Below the pieces are notes generated by a model. The model saw only the letters and a list, made by a program, of their open reading frames with translations. It searched no databases and was not told the origin of the DNA. From the NCBI GenBank assembly GCA_029959555.1, contig JASCPI010000019.1:19497-83496 (forward strand): a stretch of 64,000 bases of DNA, written 5' to 3'. Below are positions 26,353-35,168 of the stretch, piece by piece. The DNA comes from Lysobacteraceae bacterium PS02065. GTDB taxonomy: Bacteria; Pseudomonadota; Gammaproteobacteria; Xanthomonadales; Rhodanobacteraceae. How positions within the stretch are numbered: the first letter of the stretch is position 1; every line of letters starts with the position of its first letter. Both the position numbers and the translations under genes were made by a program.

Positions 26353-27960
26353 TCACTCCTCATCCTCCGGCATCGACGCCACATCCCCGAGCAGCTGCTG
26401 CGCCTCGTCGCCGGGCAGCGTCTCGACGCCGCGCAACTTGCGCTCGATCGCGCGCGTGCGGATGCCCGCGTCGCCGATGGTCTTCTGCACGTGGCCGAGC
26501 TGCGTCGTGGCCTTCTCGAGCACCGTCGCGAACTTGCCGAATTCGGTCTTGACCGCGCCGAGCACCTGCCAGACCTCGCTCGAGCGCTTCTCGATCGCGA
26601 GCGTGCGGAAGCCCATCTGCAGACTGTTGAGCAGGGCCGTGAGCGTGGTCGGGCCGGCGAGCACGATGCGGTGTTCGCGCTGCAGCACGTCGACGAGGCC
26701 GGGACGGCGGATCGTCTCGGCGTAGAGGCCTTCGGTCGGCAGGAACATGACCGCGAAGTCGGTCGTGTGCGGCGGGACCACGTACTTGTCGCTGATCGAT
26801 TTCGCCTGCACGCGGATCGCGCGCTCGAGCTGGGCGGCGCAGGTGCGCACCGCGTCGACGTCGCCCTTCTCCTGCGCATCGAGCAGGCGCTCGTAGTCCT
26901 CGCGCGGGAACTTCGCGTCGATCGGCAGCATCACCGGCGCGTCGGTGTCGCCGCGACCCGGCAGCCGGATCGCGAAATCGACGGCTTCGGTGCTGCCGGG
27001 TTTCACGCGTGCCCCGCGCTCGTACTGCTCGACAGTCAGCGTCTGCTCGAGGATCGTCTCGAGCTGCACTTCACCCCAGCCACCGCGGTCCTTGACGTTG
27101 GTCAGCACGCGCTTGAGATCACCGACGCCGGTGGCGAGCTGCTGCATCTCGCCGAGGCCGCGCTGGACCTGCTCGAGACGCTCGGAGACGAGCTTGAACG
27201 ACGCTCCGAGGCGCGCCTCGAGCGTGGTCTGCAGCTTCTCGTCGACGGTCACGCGCATCTGCTCGAGCTTCTGCGCGTTGTCGGCCTGCAGCGCGGCGAG
27301 CTTGTCCTCGAGCGTCTTGCGCATCTCGCCGATGCGCAGCTCGTTGCGCTGGGTAAGCTCGGTGAGGCGCTGGCCCAGCGACTCGGAGAAGCGCAGCTGC
27401 GACTCGGCGCCCTCGAGGCGGCCCTTGCGGCCGTCTTCGAGCAGGTCCTTGCGCAGGCCGGCGAAGTTCTCGCCTGTGCGCTCGGTCAAGCCGACCAGCT
27501 GCGCACCGAACGCCTCGATGCGCGCGTGCTGCTGCTGACCGAACGCCTCGAGCTGCGTGCGCATCTCGAGGAGCCGCTGCCCGAGCAGCTCGGCACTGCG
27601 CTGCTGCGCTGCGGCGCCTTCCTCGCGGGCCTTGCGCGCATCCTCGACCGCGCTCTCGCGCAGCGTGTCCAGGCGCGCGTCGAGGCGCGTCGACAACTCG
27701 ACGAGGCCACGCCCAGTGGCCTCGGCCTGCGCGCCCTGCTGCTGCGACGCGCGCGCGAGCTCGTCACGAAGTTCGGTGCGCGCCTGGCGGGATTCGTCGC
27801 GCAGCGTAGCCTCGAGACGCGCGAAGTCGGCCTGGCGGGCGGCCTGCTCCTCGGGCGAGGGTCGCGGGCGCCGGAACAGCACCGCGAACTGAAGCACGAT
27901 GACCGCAGCCAACAGGCCGGCAAGGATCAGGAAGACGGGGGACAGGAGATCGTTGGGCAT
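26353..27960 (-). CDS. rmuC: DNA recombination protein RmuC
   Basis: The 535-residue protein has an N-terminal membrane segment (FLILAGLLAAVIVLQFAVLF), a coiled-coil region of ~250 residues rich in E, R, Q and L, and the RmuC core: NVKDRGGWGEVQLETILEQTL, AIRLPGR, MLPIDAKFPREDYERLLDAQEKGD, DKYVVPPHTTDFAVMFLPTEGLYAE and AGPTTLTALLNSLQMGFRTLAIEKRSSEVW. RmuC limits inversions at short repeats and is thought to be nuclease-like (PD-D/ExK fold). A TACACT box ends six bases before the ATG, so the transcript may be leaderless. The gene is flanked by REP-rich gene-free DNA on both sides. Confidence 0.93.
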   Translation of the reverse strand: MPNDLLSPVFLILAGLLAAVIVLQFAVLFRRPRPSPEEQAARQADFARLEATLRDESRQARTELRDELARASQQQGAQAEATGRGLVELSTRLDARLDTLRESAVEDARKAREEGAAAQQRSAELLGQRLLEMRTQLEAFGQQQHARIEAFGAQLVGLTERTGENFAGLRKDLLEDGRKGRLEGAESQLRFSESLGQRLTELTQRNELRIGEMRKTLEDKLAALQADNAQKLEQMRVTVDEKLQTTLEARLGASFKLVSERLEQVQRGLGEMQQLATGVGDLKRVLTNVKDRGGWGEVQLETILEQTLTVEQYERGARVKPGSTEAVDFAIRLPGRGDTDAPVMLPIDAKFPREDYERLLDAQEKGDVDAVRTCAAQLERAIRVQAKSISDKYVVPPHTTDFAVMFLPTEGLYAETIRRPGLVDVLQREHRIVLAGPTTLTALLNSLQMGFRTLAIEKRSSEVWQVLGAVKTEFGKFATVLEKATTQLGHVQKTIGDAGIRTRAIERKLRGVETLPGDEAQQLLGDVASMPEDEE

Positions 27961-27966
27961 CCGCGC

Positions 27967-27972
27967 AGTGTA
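27967..27972 (-). promoter_or_regulatory. candidate -10 (TACACT) of rmuC
   Basis: TACACT on the minus strand ends six bases before the rmuC ATG at 27960, with no ribosome-binding site between them. A transcript starting at normal spacing would begin at the ATG. Weak evidence by pattern only. Confidence 0.35.
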
Positions 27973-28035
27973 GCGGGCGGCGTCTCAGGGGCTGAGCGTG
28001 GGAGGGTGCCGAGGTTTCGCGGAAGCACCACCAAC

Positions 28036-28375
28036 CGTCATCCCGGCGAAAGCCGGGATCCCCTTGAGCGTTGCGTCGCTCAGGAAGCCGCTGTGACAGT
28101 GTGCTCCACACTCGGCAGCCCGTTTCGGTCAGGTCTGACGCAGGTTCCCAAGCTCGCCACGTCACCAGCGCTCAAGGGGATCCCGGCTTTCGCCGGGATG
28201 ACAGCAAAAAAGATGTGCTTCGAGTTCCAGCACTCGACGCGGGACAGTCGACGGGTGAAACGCCGGATGACCGGTGTGGCGCTTCTGGACTCCATCATTG
28301 TCGGGGTATGAAGCAAGCGGTCATCCCGGCGCAGGCCGGAAGCGCTCCAGAACAGCGCGCAGCGCTGGTCATCCG
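28036..28375. repeat. REP-like inverted pair plus long-loop copy
   Basis: A forward canonical copy at 28036-28073 (tail CCCCTTGAGCGTTG) faces a reverse copy at 28169-28202 across about 95 bases. A third unit, CATCCCGGCGCAGGCCGGAAGCG at 28322 with AACAGCGCGCAGCGCTGG at 28351-28368, belongs to the long-loop type. The gene-free region spans 27961-28543. Confidence 0.75.
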
Positions 28376-28543
28376 GTGCCTCCACGGACCGAGCCGCCTC
28401 ACGCCGCGAGAGGGCCCTTCGCGAAGCTGACGGCGCGAACGTCCGAAGCCTGAGACCGCGCCCCCGCTCTCCCCTGGCAATCCGCGGCAACCTTTGACCA
28501 GACCCCAGCTAACCAAGCCCCCACCCGGTGCATCCTAGCGTCC

Positions 28544-29104
28544 ATGACCGAAGATCAGGCCGCCTGGCTCGAGCGGGCCCGGCGTGGGGACCACCGAGCG
28601 TTTCGCCACATCGTCGACACCCATGCGCCGGCGTTGTTCCGCGTGTGCGCGCGCATCACGGCCGACAAGGCGCTGGCCGAGGACGCGGTGCAGGAGGCGT
28701 TCTTCAACGCCTACCGGCATCTGGCCGACTTCGACGGGCGCGCCGCGTTCACGACGTGGCTGCACCGCATCGGGGTCAATGCCGCGCTCGAGCAGTTGCG
28801 TCGGCGCCGCCGCCACGACGTCCACGAGACCGTCGAGGACTATGACGAAGGTCCCGGTTTCGACGCGATCGATCCGGAAGCCGGTCCGGAGCGCGTCGCC
28901 CACGGTGCGCAGGTGCGGCGCGAAGTCGAGGCGCTGCTCGCGCGCATGAGCACGATCGAGCGCACCGCCTTCGTGCTGCGCCACCACGAGGGACAGTCGC
29001 TCGAGGACATCTCGGCGGCGCTCTCGCTCAACGTCAACGCCTGCAAGCAGGCGATCTTCCGTGCGGTGCGCAAGCTGCGCGCCGTGCTCGAACCGAACGG
29101 GTGA
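28544..29104 (+). CDS. RNA polymerase ECF-type sigma factor
   Basis: The 186-residue sigma factor has region 2 (AFRHIVDTHAPALFRVCARITADKALAEDAVQEAFFNAYRH; the EDAVQEAF core contacts RNA polymerase) and region 4 (LARMSTIERTAFVLRHHEGQSLEDISAALSLNVNACKQAIFRAVRKLR). No conserved metal or autoregulatory extension is visible. It overlaps the downstream gene by 4 bases (GTGA). In this arrangement the next gene acts as anti-sigma factor. The promoter specificity is unknown; targets probably include its own operon. Upstream DNA carries a CCTAGCGT stretch close to the ATG but no clear promoter. Confidence 0.93.
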   Translation: MTEDQAAWLERARRGDHRAFRHIVDTHAPALFRVCARITADKALAEDAVQEAFFNAYRHLADFDGRAAFTTWLHRIGVNAALEQLRRRRRHDVHETVEDYDEGPGFDAIDPEAGPERVAHGAQVRREVEALLARMSTIERTAFVLRHHEGQSLEDISAALSLNVNACKQAIFRAVRKLRAVLEPNG

Positions 29105-29874
29105 TGCCCATGGAACGGATCCACGACGACGATCTCGTGCTCTACGCCTTCGGCGACCTCGGCGAGGCCGCACGTGCGCGCATCGAGTACGCCGTGCAGA
29201 CCGACGCCGACGTGCGCGCGCGCCTGCAGCGTCTCGAAGAGGCCCTCGCGCTGGCCGACGACGTGCCTGCGCCGGTGGCCGATGAGGCGCTCGCCGCGCG
29301 CGTCTGGCAGAGCCTCGAACCGCGCATCGCTGCACCGGCACGCCTGCCGTGGCGCGAGCGCATCGCCGCGTGGCTGGACGGCTTCGCACCACCACGTCTC
29401 GCGCTCGGCGGCCTCGCGGCCTGCGCACTTGCCGTCGCGATCGGCGCGGGCTTCCTTGCCGGCCGCCATACCGCACCCGAACCCGATGCGATCGCCCAGC
29501 AACGTGCGGACGATGCCGCGCGGCGTGTGCTCGATGCCTACGTCGCCGCGCACCTGCGTGCGAGCGAAGGTGTGCTCGTGACCGCGAGCAATACCGGCAG
29601 CCCGGCGCTGCTCGACGGCAACCGCGAACTCGCCGCCGGGCTCGTCGAATCGAACCGCCTCTATGCACGTGCCGCCGAGCGCGCGGGCGACCTGCGCCTG
29701 GCCACGTTCCTGCGCCAGCTCGAGCCCGTGCTCGTGTCGCTGGCTAACCGCGCACCGCCCGCCACCGTCCAACCCGACGACGGCCTGCGCGACTACCTGC
29801 GCGAGACCGACCTGCTGTTCGAGATGCGCGCGACGCAGGCGCGCCTCGAACAACCCCGCGAACACCGCACCTGA
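29101..29874 (+). CDS. anti-sigma factor-like membrane protein
   Basis: The 257-residue product, starting at GTG 29101 or ATG 29104 (both overlap the sigma stop), has an N-terminal ~90-residue cytoplasmic domain (IHDDDLVLYAFGDLGEAARARIEYAVQ) reminiscent of anti-sigma ZAS-like domains but without the HxxxCxxC zinc site. One membrane segment follows (about 98-118, LGGLAACALAVAIGAGFLAG), then a ~130-residue periplasmic domain made of helices (RRVLDAYVAAHLRASEGVLV). The lack of zinc ligands suggests another mode of sigma binding. The downstream HEAT proteins could be regulators of its periplasmic part. Confidence 0.75.
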   Translation: MMPMERIHDDDLVLYAFGDLGEAARARIEYAVQTDADVRARLQRLEEALALADDVPAPVADEALAARVWQSLEPRIAAPARLPWRERIAAWLDGFAPPRLALGGLAACALAVAIGAGFLAGRHTAPEPDAIAQQRADDAARRVLDAYVAAHLRASEGVLVTASNTGSPALLDGNRELAAGLVESNRLYARAAERAGDLRLATFLRQLEPVLVSLANRAPPATVQPDDGLRDYLRETDLLFEMRATQARLEQPREHRT

Positions 29875-29893
29875 GTTCCACCGAGGATCCGCC

Positions 29894-31090
29894 ATGACCC
29901 GTTTCGCTTCCTTCGCCCTCGCCGCCGCGATCGCCCTGGCCTTGTCGCCGCGTGCGCACGCCGTGGCCTCCGACGACGCGATGGCGCCGTCCGACAAGGC
30001 CGCCAACGCGCTGTACTGGGAGGCGCAGTCGTCGCTGCGCGCCTCCGACTGGCCTACCGCGCTGCAACGCTTCGAACAGCTCGAGAAGCAGCTGCGCGAA
30101 CGCGAGCCGCAGAGCGCCGACGCCGCGCTGTACTGGCGCGCCTACACGCTCGTGCAGGCGCGCCGCACGACCGAGGCGCGCAAGGTCGTCGAGCGCCTGC
30201 ACCGCGAGTTCCCGAAGAGCCGCTGGGGCGGCGATGCCGACGCCTTGTTCGCCGCGAAGGACGTGCCGAAGGCCGGCGACGACGGCGAGCTCGCCGACGC
30301 CGCGATCGAGGCCTTGCTGTCGGCCCCGCCCGAGCGCGCGATCCCGCTGCTCAAGCGCGTGCTCGACGGCACGCGTCCCGCGCGCACCAAGAAGCGCGCA
30401 CTGTTCGTGCTGAGCCAGTACGACGAGCCGGCCGCGCTCGAGATCGTCGCGGCGACCACGCGCCACGCCGATCCCGACCTGCGCCGCGAAGCGATCCGCG
30501 TGCTCGGCATCGGCGGGCAGCCACGCGGCCTCGACGTGCTGCGCGAGAGCTACGCGTCAAGCAGCGATCCGGCCGACAAGCGCGCGATCATCGAAGCCTG
30601 GATGATCGCGGGCCGCAAGGATCTGATCCTCGCCGCCGCGCGCGACGAGAAGGACGCTTCGGTGCGCCACCAGGCCACGCAGATGCTCGGCACGCTCGAT
30701 GCGGAGCCCGAGCTGCGGCAGCTGCTCGACACCTCGAAGGATCCGGCCCAGCGCGACGCCGTGCTGCAGGCGCTCGGCATCGCCGGCGCGGCCTCGACGC
30801 TCGCCACGATCGCGGTCGACACGAAGCAGGACGAACCCACCCGCATGGCCGCGATGCGCGGGCTCGGCATCGCCGGCGGCAAGGAGTACCTCGGCGAGAT
30901 CTACGCGAAAGCGAACACGCCCGCGCTGCGCGACGGTGCGCTGCAGGCCATGCTGATCGCGGGCGACGGCAAGACCATGCTCGAGCTCTACCGCAAGGCG
31001 ACCTCCACGGAAGAGAAGAAGGCCTTGCTGCGCATGCTGAGTCTCGTCGACAGCGACGCCGCGCTCGAGGCGATCGAAAAGGAGCTGTAA
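29894..31090 (+). CDS. exported HEAT-repeat protein (first)
   Basis: The 398-residue protein starts at the ATG at 29894 and has a clear signal peptide (MTRFASFALAAAIALALSPRAHA). Residues ~40-130 form helical TPR-like segments (ALYWEAQSSLRASDWPTALQRFEQLEKQL), and the rest about seven HEAT repeats such as KKRALFVLSQYDEPAALEIVAA, DLRREAIRVLGIGGQPRGLDVLRE and VRHQATQMLGTLDAEPELRQLL. These usually form protein-protein binding superhelices. The repeats resemble those of the next gene. It follows the anti-sigma gene by 19 bases and probably acts in the same periplasmic regulatory circuit, perhaps scaffolding its sensor. Partner unknown. Confidence 0.85.
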   Translation: MTRFASFALAAAIALALSPRAHAVASDDAMAPSDKAANALYWEAQSSLRASDWPTALQRFEQLEKQLREREPQSADAALYWRAYTLVQARRTTEARKVVERLHREFPKSRWGGDADALFAAKDVPKAGDDGELADAAIEALLSAPPERAIPLLKRVLDGTRPARTKKRALFVLSQYDEPAALEIVAATTRHADPDLRREAIRVLGIGGQPRGLDVLRESYASSSDPADKRAIIEAWMIAGRKDLILAAARDEKDASVRHQATQMLGTLDAEPELRQLLDTSKDPAQRDAVLQALGIAGAASTLATIAVDTKQDEPTRMAAMRGLGIAGGKEYLGEIYAKANTPALRDGALQAMLIAGDGKTMLELYRKATSTEEKKALLRMLSLVDSDAALEAIEKEL

Positions 31091-31159
31091 GCGCGCTCCG
31101 CTCCACCGCGGCGCGCGTGGCGCGCCGCGTCCCTCCCCCATCGTTGCGAGGTTCCTGCC

Positions 31160-32149
31160 ATGTTCCTGCGATCGCTCGGCATCGCGCTGTGCGCGTGCCT
31201 GTCGTTCGGCGTCGACGCCGTCGGCGCCACCTCTTCCTCCACCGTTTCGCGCGCCCTCGCCGGTGCCGACGGCTGGGTCGCCTACGACGTGCCGATGGTC
31301 GCCGACGCCGGCGTGCCGTGCTGTTTCTCCGGTCGAGGCGACGCCGAAGGCTGCGACCTCGATGCACGCGGCTGGGGCGTGCAGGTCAACGGCGACCGCG
31401 GTGTCGCGCGCACCGACACGACGCTGACCGTGTACCTGCATGCCAGGGGCGGCGAGGTCGACGACGTGCGCGCCTACGCTCGCAGCTGCCCTGTGCGTGC
31501 ACGCGGCACGATCACGCGTCTCGACGGCATCGAGGTCGCCGACAGCCTCGCCTGGCTCGAGGCCCGTGCCGATGCGGGTGGCGAGCGCGCGCAGGACGGC
31601 GCGCTGCCCGCGATCGCCTGGCATGCCGACGACGCGGCGACGCGGCTACTCGAGCGACGCGCCGAACCGGGCCGCTCGAACGACCAGCGCGAGAAGGCGA
31701 TGTTCTGGCTGTCGCAGAGCCGCGGCGCCGAGGGCGCGCGCATCGTGCTGCGCCACGCGCGCGGCGATGCCGATCCGGACCTGCGCGAGAAGGCGCTGTT
31801 CCCGCTCTCGCAGAGCCGCGGCATCGACGCCTACGCCTCGCTGTTCGGCATCGCACGCGAGGACACGAGCACCAAGGTGCGCAGCCAGGCCTTGTTCTGG
31901 ATGGCGCAGACGCAGGACACGCGCGCCGTCGCCGACATCAGCGCGCGCGTGCGCGACGACCGCGACGACGACGTGCGCGAGCAGGGCGTGTTCGCGCTGT
32001 CGCAGCTCGACGACGGCCGCGGCGACGGTGCGCTCGTCGCCCTCGTGCGCGGCGACTACCCGCGCGAGGTGCGCAGGAAGGCCTTGTTCTGGCTCGGCCA
32101 GTCGGGCTCGCCGCTGGCGCTGCAGGCGCTGGACGAGGCGTTGCGCTGA
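31160..32149 (+). CDS. exported HEAT-repeat protein (second)
   Basis: The 329-residue protein has a signal peptide (FLRSLGIALCACLSFGVDAVGA). An N-terminal beta-rich domain of ~130 residues with several cysteines (VPCCFSGRGDAEGCDLDARGWGVQV) is followed by four or five very regular HEAT repeats, each about 31 residues: REKAMFWLSQSRGAEGARIV, REKALFPLSQSRGIDAYASL, RSQALFWMAQTQDTRAVADI, REQGVFALSQLDDGRGDGAL and RRKALFWLGQSGSPLALQAL. The repeats match each other closely, suggesting recent internal expansion. It is the fourth gene of the sigma/anti-sigma operon. The cysteine-rich domain implies export and disulphide bonds. Function unknown. Confidence 0.85.
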   Translation: MFLRSLGIALCACLSFGVDAVGATSSSTVSRALAGADGWVAYDVPMVADAGVPCCFSGRGDAEGCDLDARGWGVQVNGDRGVARTDTTLTVYLHARGGEVDDVRAYARSCPVRARGTITRLDGIEVADSLAWLEARADAGGERAQDGALPAIAWHADDAATRLLERRAEPGRSNDQREKAMFWLSQSRGAEGARIVLRHARGDADPDLREKALFPLSQSRGIDAYASLFGIAREDTSTKVRSQALFWMAQTQDTRAVADISARVRDDRDDDVREQGVFALSQLDDGRGDGALVALVRGDYPREVRRKALFWLGQSGSPLALQALDEALR

Positions 32150-32256
32150 CCACGCACGCCGGAAGTCGGGACGCGCTGCCGTCGCGTGTCCCTGAAGCGG
32201 GCGCCCCTGGAAAGTCCCGCTTCCGCTCGTGAAGCCGCTGCGATTACGCTGGAGGG

Positions 32257-33186
32257 ATGGAACCGCATCACAAGGACGCGAGAACCCGCTGGCGCAGGCA
32301 TGCCGCGACCGCATGCGGACTCGCCCTCGTGTTCGCGATCGGTGCGTGGCTGGGTCGTGCCAGCGTGCGTGACGAGGACATGCCGGCTGCCGTCGATCCG
32401 GTCGCCGCCGGCGTGTCGGCGATGACGCGATCACCTCCCGCTTCGCCCGCGACGCCGCGCCCGGCCACGTCTTTCCCGGCCCTGCCGGCGCAGGACGTTC
32501 CGGTCGCGGCGATCCACGACGAACTCGTCGCGCGCGCACGGCGCGGCGACGCGGCGGCGGCGATGCGGCTCGCGGTGGACCTGCGGCGGTGCCATGCGTG
32601 GCGAAGCGAACGGCTGGAGCAGGGCGAGGCGTCCGATCCGGATCACGCGCGGGATCCCGCCGTACTGGCGACGCGTTGCGACGGGATCCCGATGCAGGCC
32701 GTCGATGCGGCCGACGAGTGGTTGCTCCGCGCGGCCGAACTCGGTGATACCGGCGCAATGGTCTGCTACGCCTGGTCTCCGGAAGACTATGCGCAGCCCG
32801 TCCTGTCGGAGCGGTGGATCGCGTGGGCGCGACGCTGGCGCGAGACGGCGCTGCCGTTCGCGGTGCGTGCCTACGAGGCCGGAGACGCCTCGGCCCTCCT
32901 GGTGCTGGCGAGCGCTTACGCCCCACGCGTCCACGGCATGCCGAGCAGTTCGATCGGTACGCTCGTCGAGCCCGACGTCGTGCGCGCTGCGGCCTTCAGC
33001 GCCATGCTCGACAAGCTGCGCAGGAACGATCGCTCCCACGAACCTCCCGCCACTTGGAGAGGCCTGGACGAGGCGCAGGCGGTCGGGGCGAGCACGCTGT
33101 TCCTTCGCGACTGGCCCCGCTTCGCGAGCGCGGGGGATCCGTTCGACCTCTTCAGACGCTGTCCGCATGCGAGAGCACGACCGTGA
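32257..33186 (+). CDS. exported Sel1-like protein, unit A copy 1
   Basis: The 309-residue protein has an N-terminal membrane anchor or signal segment (HAATACGLALVFAIGAWLG) and a helical body with Sel1/TPR-like features: ARARRGDAAAAMRLAVDLRRC, WLLRAAELGDTGAMVCYAWSP and ALPFAVRAYEAGDASALLVLASAY. It is clearly paralogous to the protein encoded at 34170 (shared LVEPD.VR, PVLS.RW, W.RRWR). The stop overlaps the next gene by 4 bases (GTGA), so A1 and B1 are coupled. I recognise no enzyme motif. Sel1-like proteins generally mediate protein interactions. Cys in DLRRC is conserved in both copies. Confidence 0.7.
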   Translation: MEPHHKDARTRWRRHAATACGLALVFAIGAWLGRASVRDEDMPAAVDPVAAGVSAMTRSPPASPATPRPATSFPALPAQDVPVAAIHDELVARARRGDAAAAMRLAVDLRRCHAWRSERLEQGEASDPDHARDPAVLATRCDGIPMQAVDAADEWLLRAAELGDTGAMVCYAWSPEDYAQPVLSERWIAWARRWRETALPFAVRAYEAGDASALLVLASAYAPRVHGMPSSSIGTLVEPDVVRAAAFSAMLDKLRRNDRSHEPPATWRGLDEAQAVGASTLFLRDWPRFASAGDPFDLFRRCPHARARP

Positions 33187-34007
33187 CGTTGGCGCGTCTC
33201 GCGATCGGCATGCTGATCGTGTTCGCAGGTGGCCTCTGGTGGGGCCGCATGTCCTCGCCGGCACGCGGACTCGACACACCCCCGAACGCCGCGTCGACGG
33301 CGCAGGAGCAAGTCATGCTTGCCGCGCCCGGTGATCTCGCAGCAGATCGCAGAAGCGGGTCCACCAGGAGCGCCGACGAGACATGGGACGAGGTTCGCGC
33401 CACGCTGGCGTGCCAGCAGCTCGCGGGACTGGAAAGCCAGGTCGTCGACGACGACGACGTGGAAGATCCCAACGTCGAGACATCGCGACGCGAGCAGGCG
33501 CTTGCCGTGCTTCGTACGGCCTGTGGCGATGCGCGCTTCACCGGTTGGCGCGATCTCGCGCGCGATCTCGAACGTGCCGCGAGACTCGGATCCCTCGAGG
33601 CGCGGCTCGAGTACGCCGTGCAGCCTCTTCTGTCCCCGCAGACCATGGCCGCCGATGTCGAGGCATGGGCCGCATGGCGCGAGCGAGCGCCACGCTACCT
33701 CGATGACGCGATCACACGCGGTGACGCACGGGCGGCGGCGATGATCGCGATCGCGCGTGACCGGGACGCGTGCCCGCAGCCCGATGTGGATGCGCGCTGC
33801 GCACGACGCGACCCGCTCGACTTCGTCTATGGCGCGACGCGCGACGACGCCGAGGCCCTGGCCTACTACCTCGTCGCCCATGCGCTCGGCGACCGTACGC
33901 CTTACCTCGACGAACGCCTCGTGACCCTCGGCGCCCGGCTCGAACCGGCTGCACTCGTGGCGGCACGCGAGCGTGCCGCGGTGATCCTCGGCCGACCGCT
34001 GCCCTGA
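33183..34007 (+). CDS. exported Sel1-like protein, unit B copy 1
   Basis: The 274-residue product starts at the GTG overlapping the previous stop. It has a signal/anchor (LARLAIGMLIVFAGGLWWG) and a helical body: RDLERAARLGSLEARLEYAV, DVEAWAAWRERAPRYLDDAITRGDARAAAMIAIARD and YYLVAHALGDRTPYLDERLVTLGARLEPAALVAARERAAVILGR. The last stretch is nearly identical in B2, showing a shared ancestor. Residues ~25-80 are low-complexity and polar. The family is not known to me; it belongs to Sel1-like proteins by pattern. It forms a coupled pair with the A1 protein. Confidence 0.7.
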   Translation: MTLARLAIGMLIVFAGGLWWGRMSSPARGLDTPPNAASTAQEQVMLAAPGDLAADRRSGSTRSADETWDEVRATLACQQLAGLESQVVDDDDVEDPNVETSRREQALAVLRTACGDARFTGWRDLARDLERAARLGSLEARLEYAVQPLLSPQTMAADVEAWAAWRERAPRYLDDAITRGDARAAAMIAIARDRDACPQPDVDARCARRDPLDFVYGATRDDAEALAYYLVAHALGDRTPYLDERLVTLGARLEPAALVAARERAAVILGRPLP

Positions 34008-34169
34008 ACTTCGCTGTCGCGGACGTGTCGTACGTCCCCGCGAGGGCCGCACGGCATGACACGACTGCGGAACGCCGATCCGGCTTCCGTGGGGTCATCG
34101 TGCCGTTCCATCCCGAGCGATCCCCAACCCAGGTTGTCGTCGCGCGACCGCGACCGGCGGCGTGCGCGG

Positions 34170-35168
34170 ATGGAAAGGCACCGGAGGCCTCCCGTGATCG
34201 GCACGAACAGGATCGTCATGCGCGTGGTGCTCGTGGCCGGCGCGGTCGCGCTCGGCGTCTGGGCCGGTCGGGCCATGTCGCCCGATGTCGCGATGCCCGA
34301 GGCCGGACCTGCTCCCGCGGCATCGGCTTCACCGCGCGAACCTGCGTCCGCACCGGCGGCGCCATCAGGTGTCGCGAAGGCAGCGACCTTTCCGGCGCTG
34401 CCGCCCGCCGACGTGGCGATCGCGCCGTGGATCGACGAACTGACCGCGCGTGCACGACGAGGCGATACCGGTGCCGCGATGCGGCTCGCGGCTGATCTGT
34501 TGCGCTGCGAGGGATGGCGGCCGTCCGCTCCGGACGCCGCGGCGCTCGCCACCCGTTACGGCAGATTGCCGTGGCAGCCGGTCGACTACACACGGCCCGC
34601 ATCCGGCTGGACGTCCGAGGCCCATGCGCGCGCGTGGACGCGGAATCGCAGGGCCGTTCTCGACCGCGTCTGCCCGGGCCTCGACGACACGATGACGGCA
34701 CAGGCCGGCGAATGGCTGCTGCACGCGGCACGCCTCGGCGATACGGACGCGATGGTGTGCTACGCGATCTCGCCCGATGCCTTCGCGAAGCCGGTCCTGT
34801 CGGATCGCTGGGTGCAGTGGACCCGACGTTGGCGCAACGAAGCGCTGCCGATGATGATGCGGGCGTACGAGGCAGGTGATCCGCGGGCGCTCGAAGCACT
34901 GGGATGGGCTTACGGATCGGCGCGTGCGCACGGTTTGGCGATGTCGCCGTTCGCTGCCCTCGTCGAGCCCGATCCCGTGCGCGGCACGGTGTACGGCGAG
35001 CTCTACATGAGGCTTTTCCCGGGCCAGGAGGATCTTCCCCCGCCCGCCTGGACGGGACTCGATGCGTCACAGGCACGCGAGGCCGCCGCGCTGTTCGAGC
35101 GCGAGCGTCCACGTTTCGCGGGTCGAACGCTGCTGCCGCCGTGCTCCGCGCTCACGTGGTTCCGCTGA
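34170..35168 (+). CDS. exported Sel1-like protein, unit A copy 2
   Basis: The 332-residue protein is paralogous to the one at 32257 and starts at ATG 34170 (MERHRRPPVIG), chosen because the A1 protein starts MEPHHK at the same place and the 38 codons upstream of it do not look like protein. After a signal/anchor (VVLVAGAVALGVWAG) and an alanine/proline-rich linker (about residues 35-75) comes the body: ARARRGDTGAAMRLAADLLRC, WLLHAARLGDTDAMVCYAISP and ALPMMMRAYEAGDPRALEAL. One extra block (about residues 125-165, TSEAHARAWTRNRRAVLDRVC) is longer than in A1. Its stop overlaps the next start by one base (TGATG). Confidence 0.7.
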   Translation: MERHRRPPVIGTNRIVMRVVLVAGAVALGVWAGRAMSPDVAMPEAGPAPAASASPREPASAPAAPSGVAKAATFPALPPADVAIAPWIDELTARARRGDTGAAMRLAADLLRCEGWRPSAPDAAALATRYGRLPWQPVDYTRPASGWTSEAHARAWTRNRRAVLDRVCPGLDDTMTAQAGEWLLHAARLGDTDAMVCYAISPDAFAKPVLSDRWVQWTRRWRNEALPMMMRAYEAGDPRALEALGWAYGSARAHGLAMSPFAALVEPDPVRGTVYGELYMRLFPGQEDLPPPAWTGLDASQAREAAALFERERPRFAGRTLLPPCSALTWFR

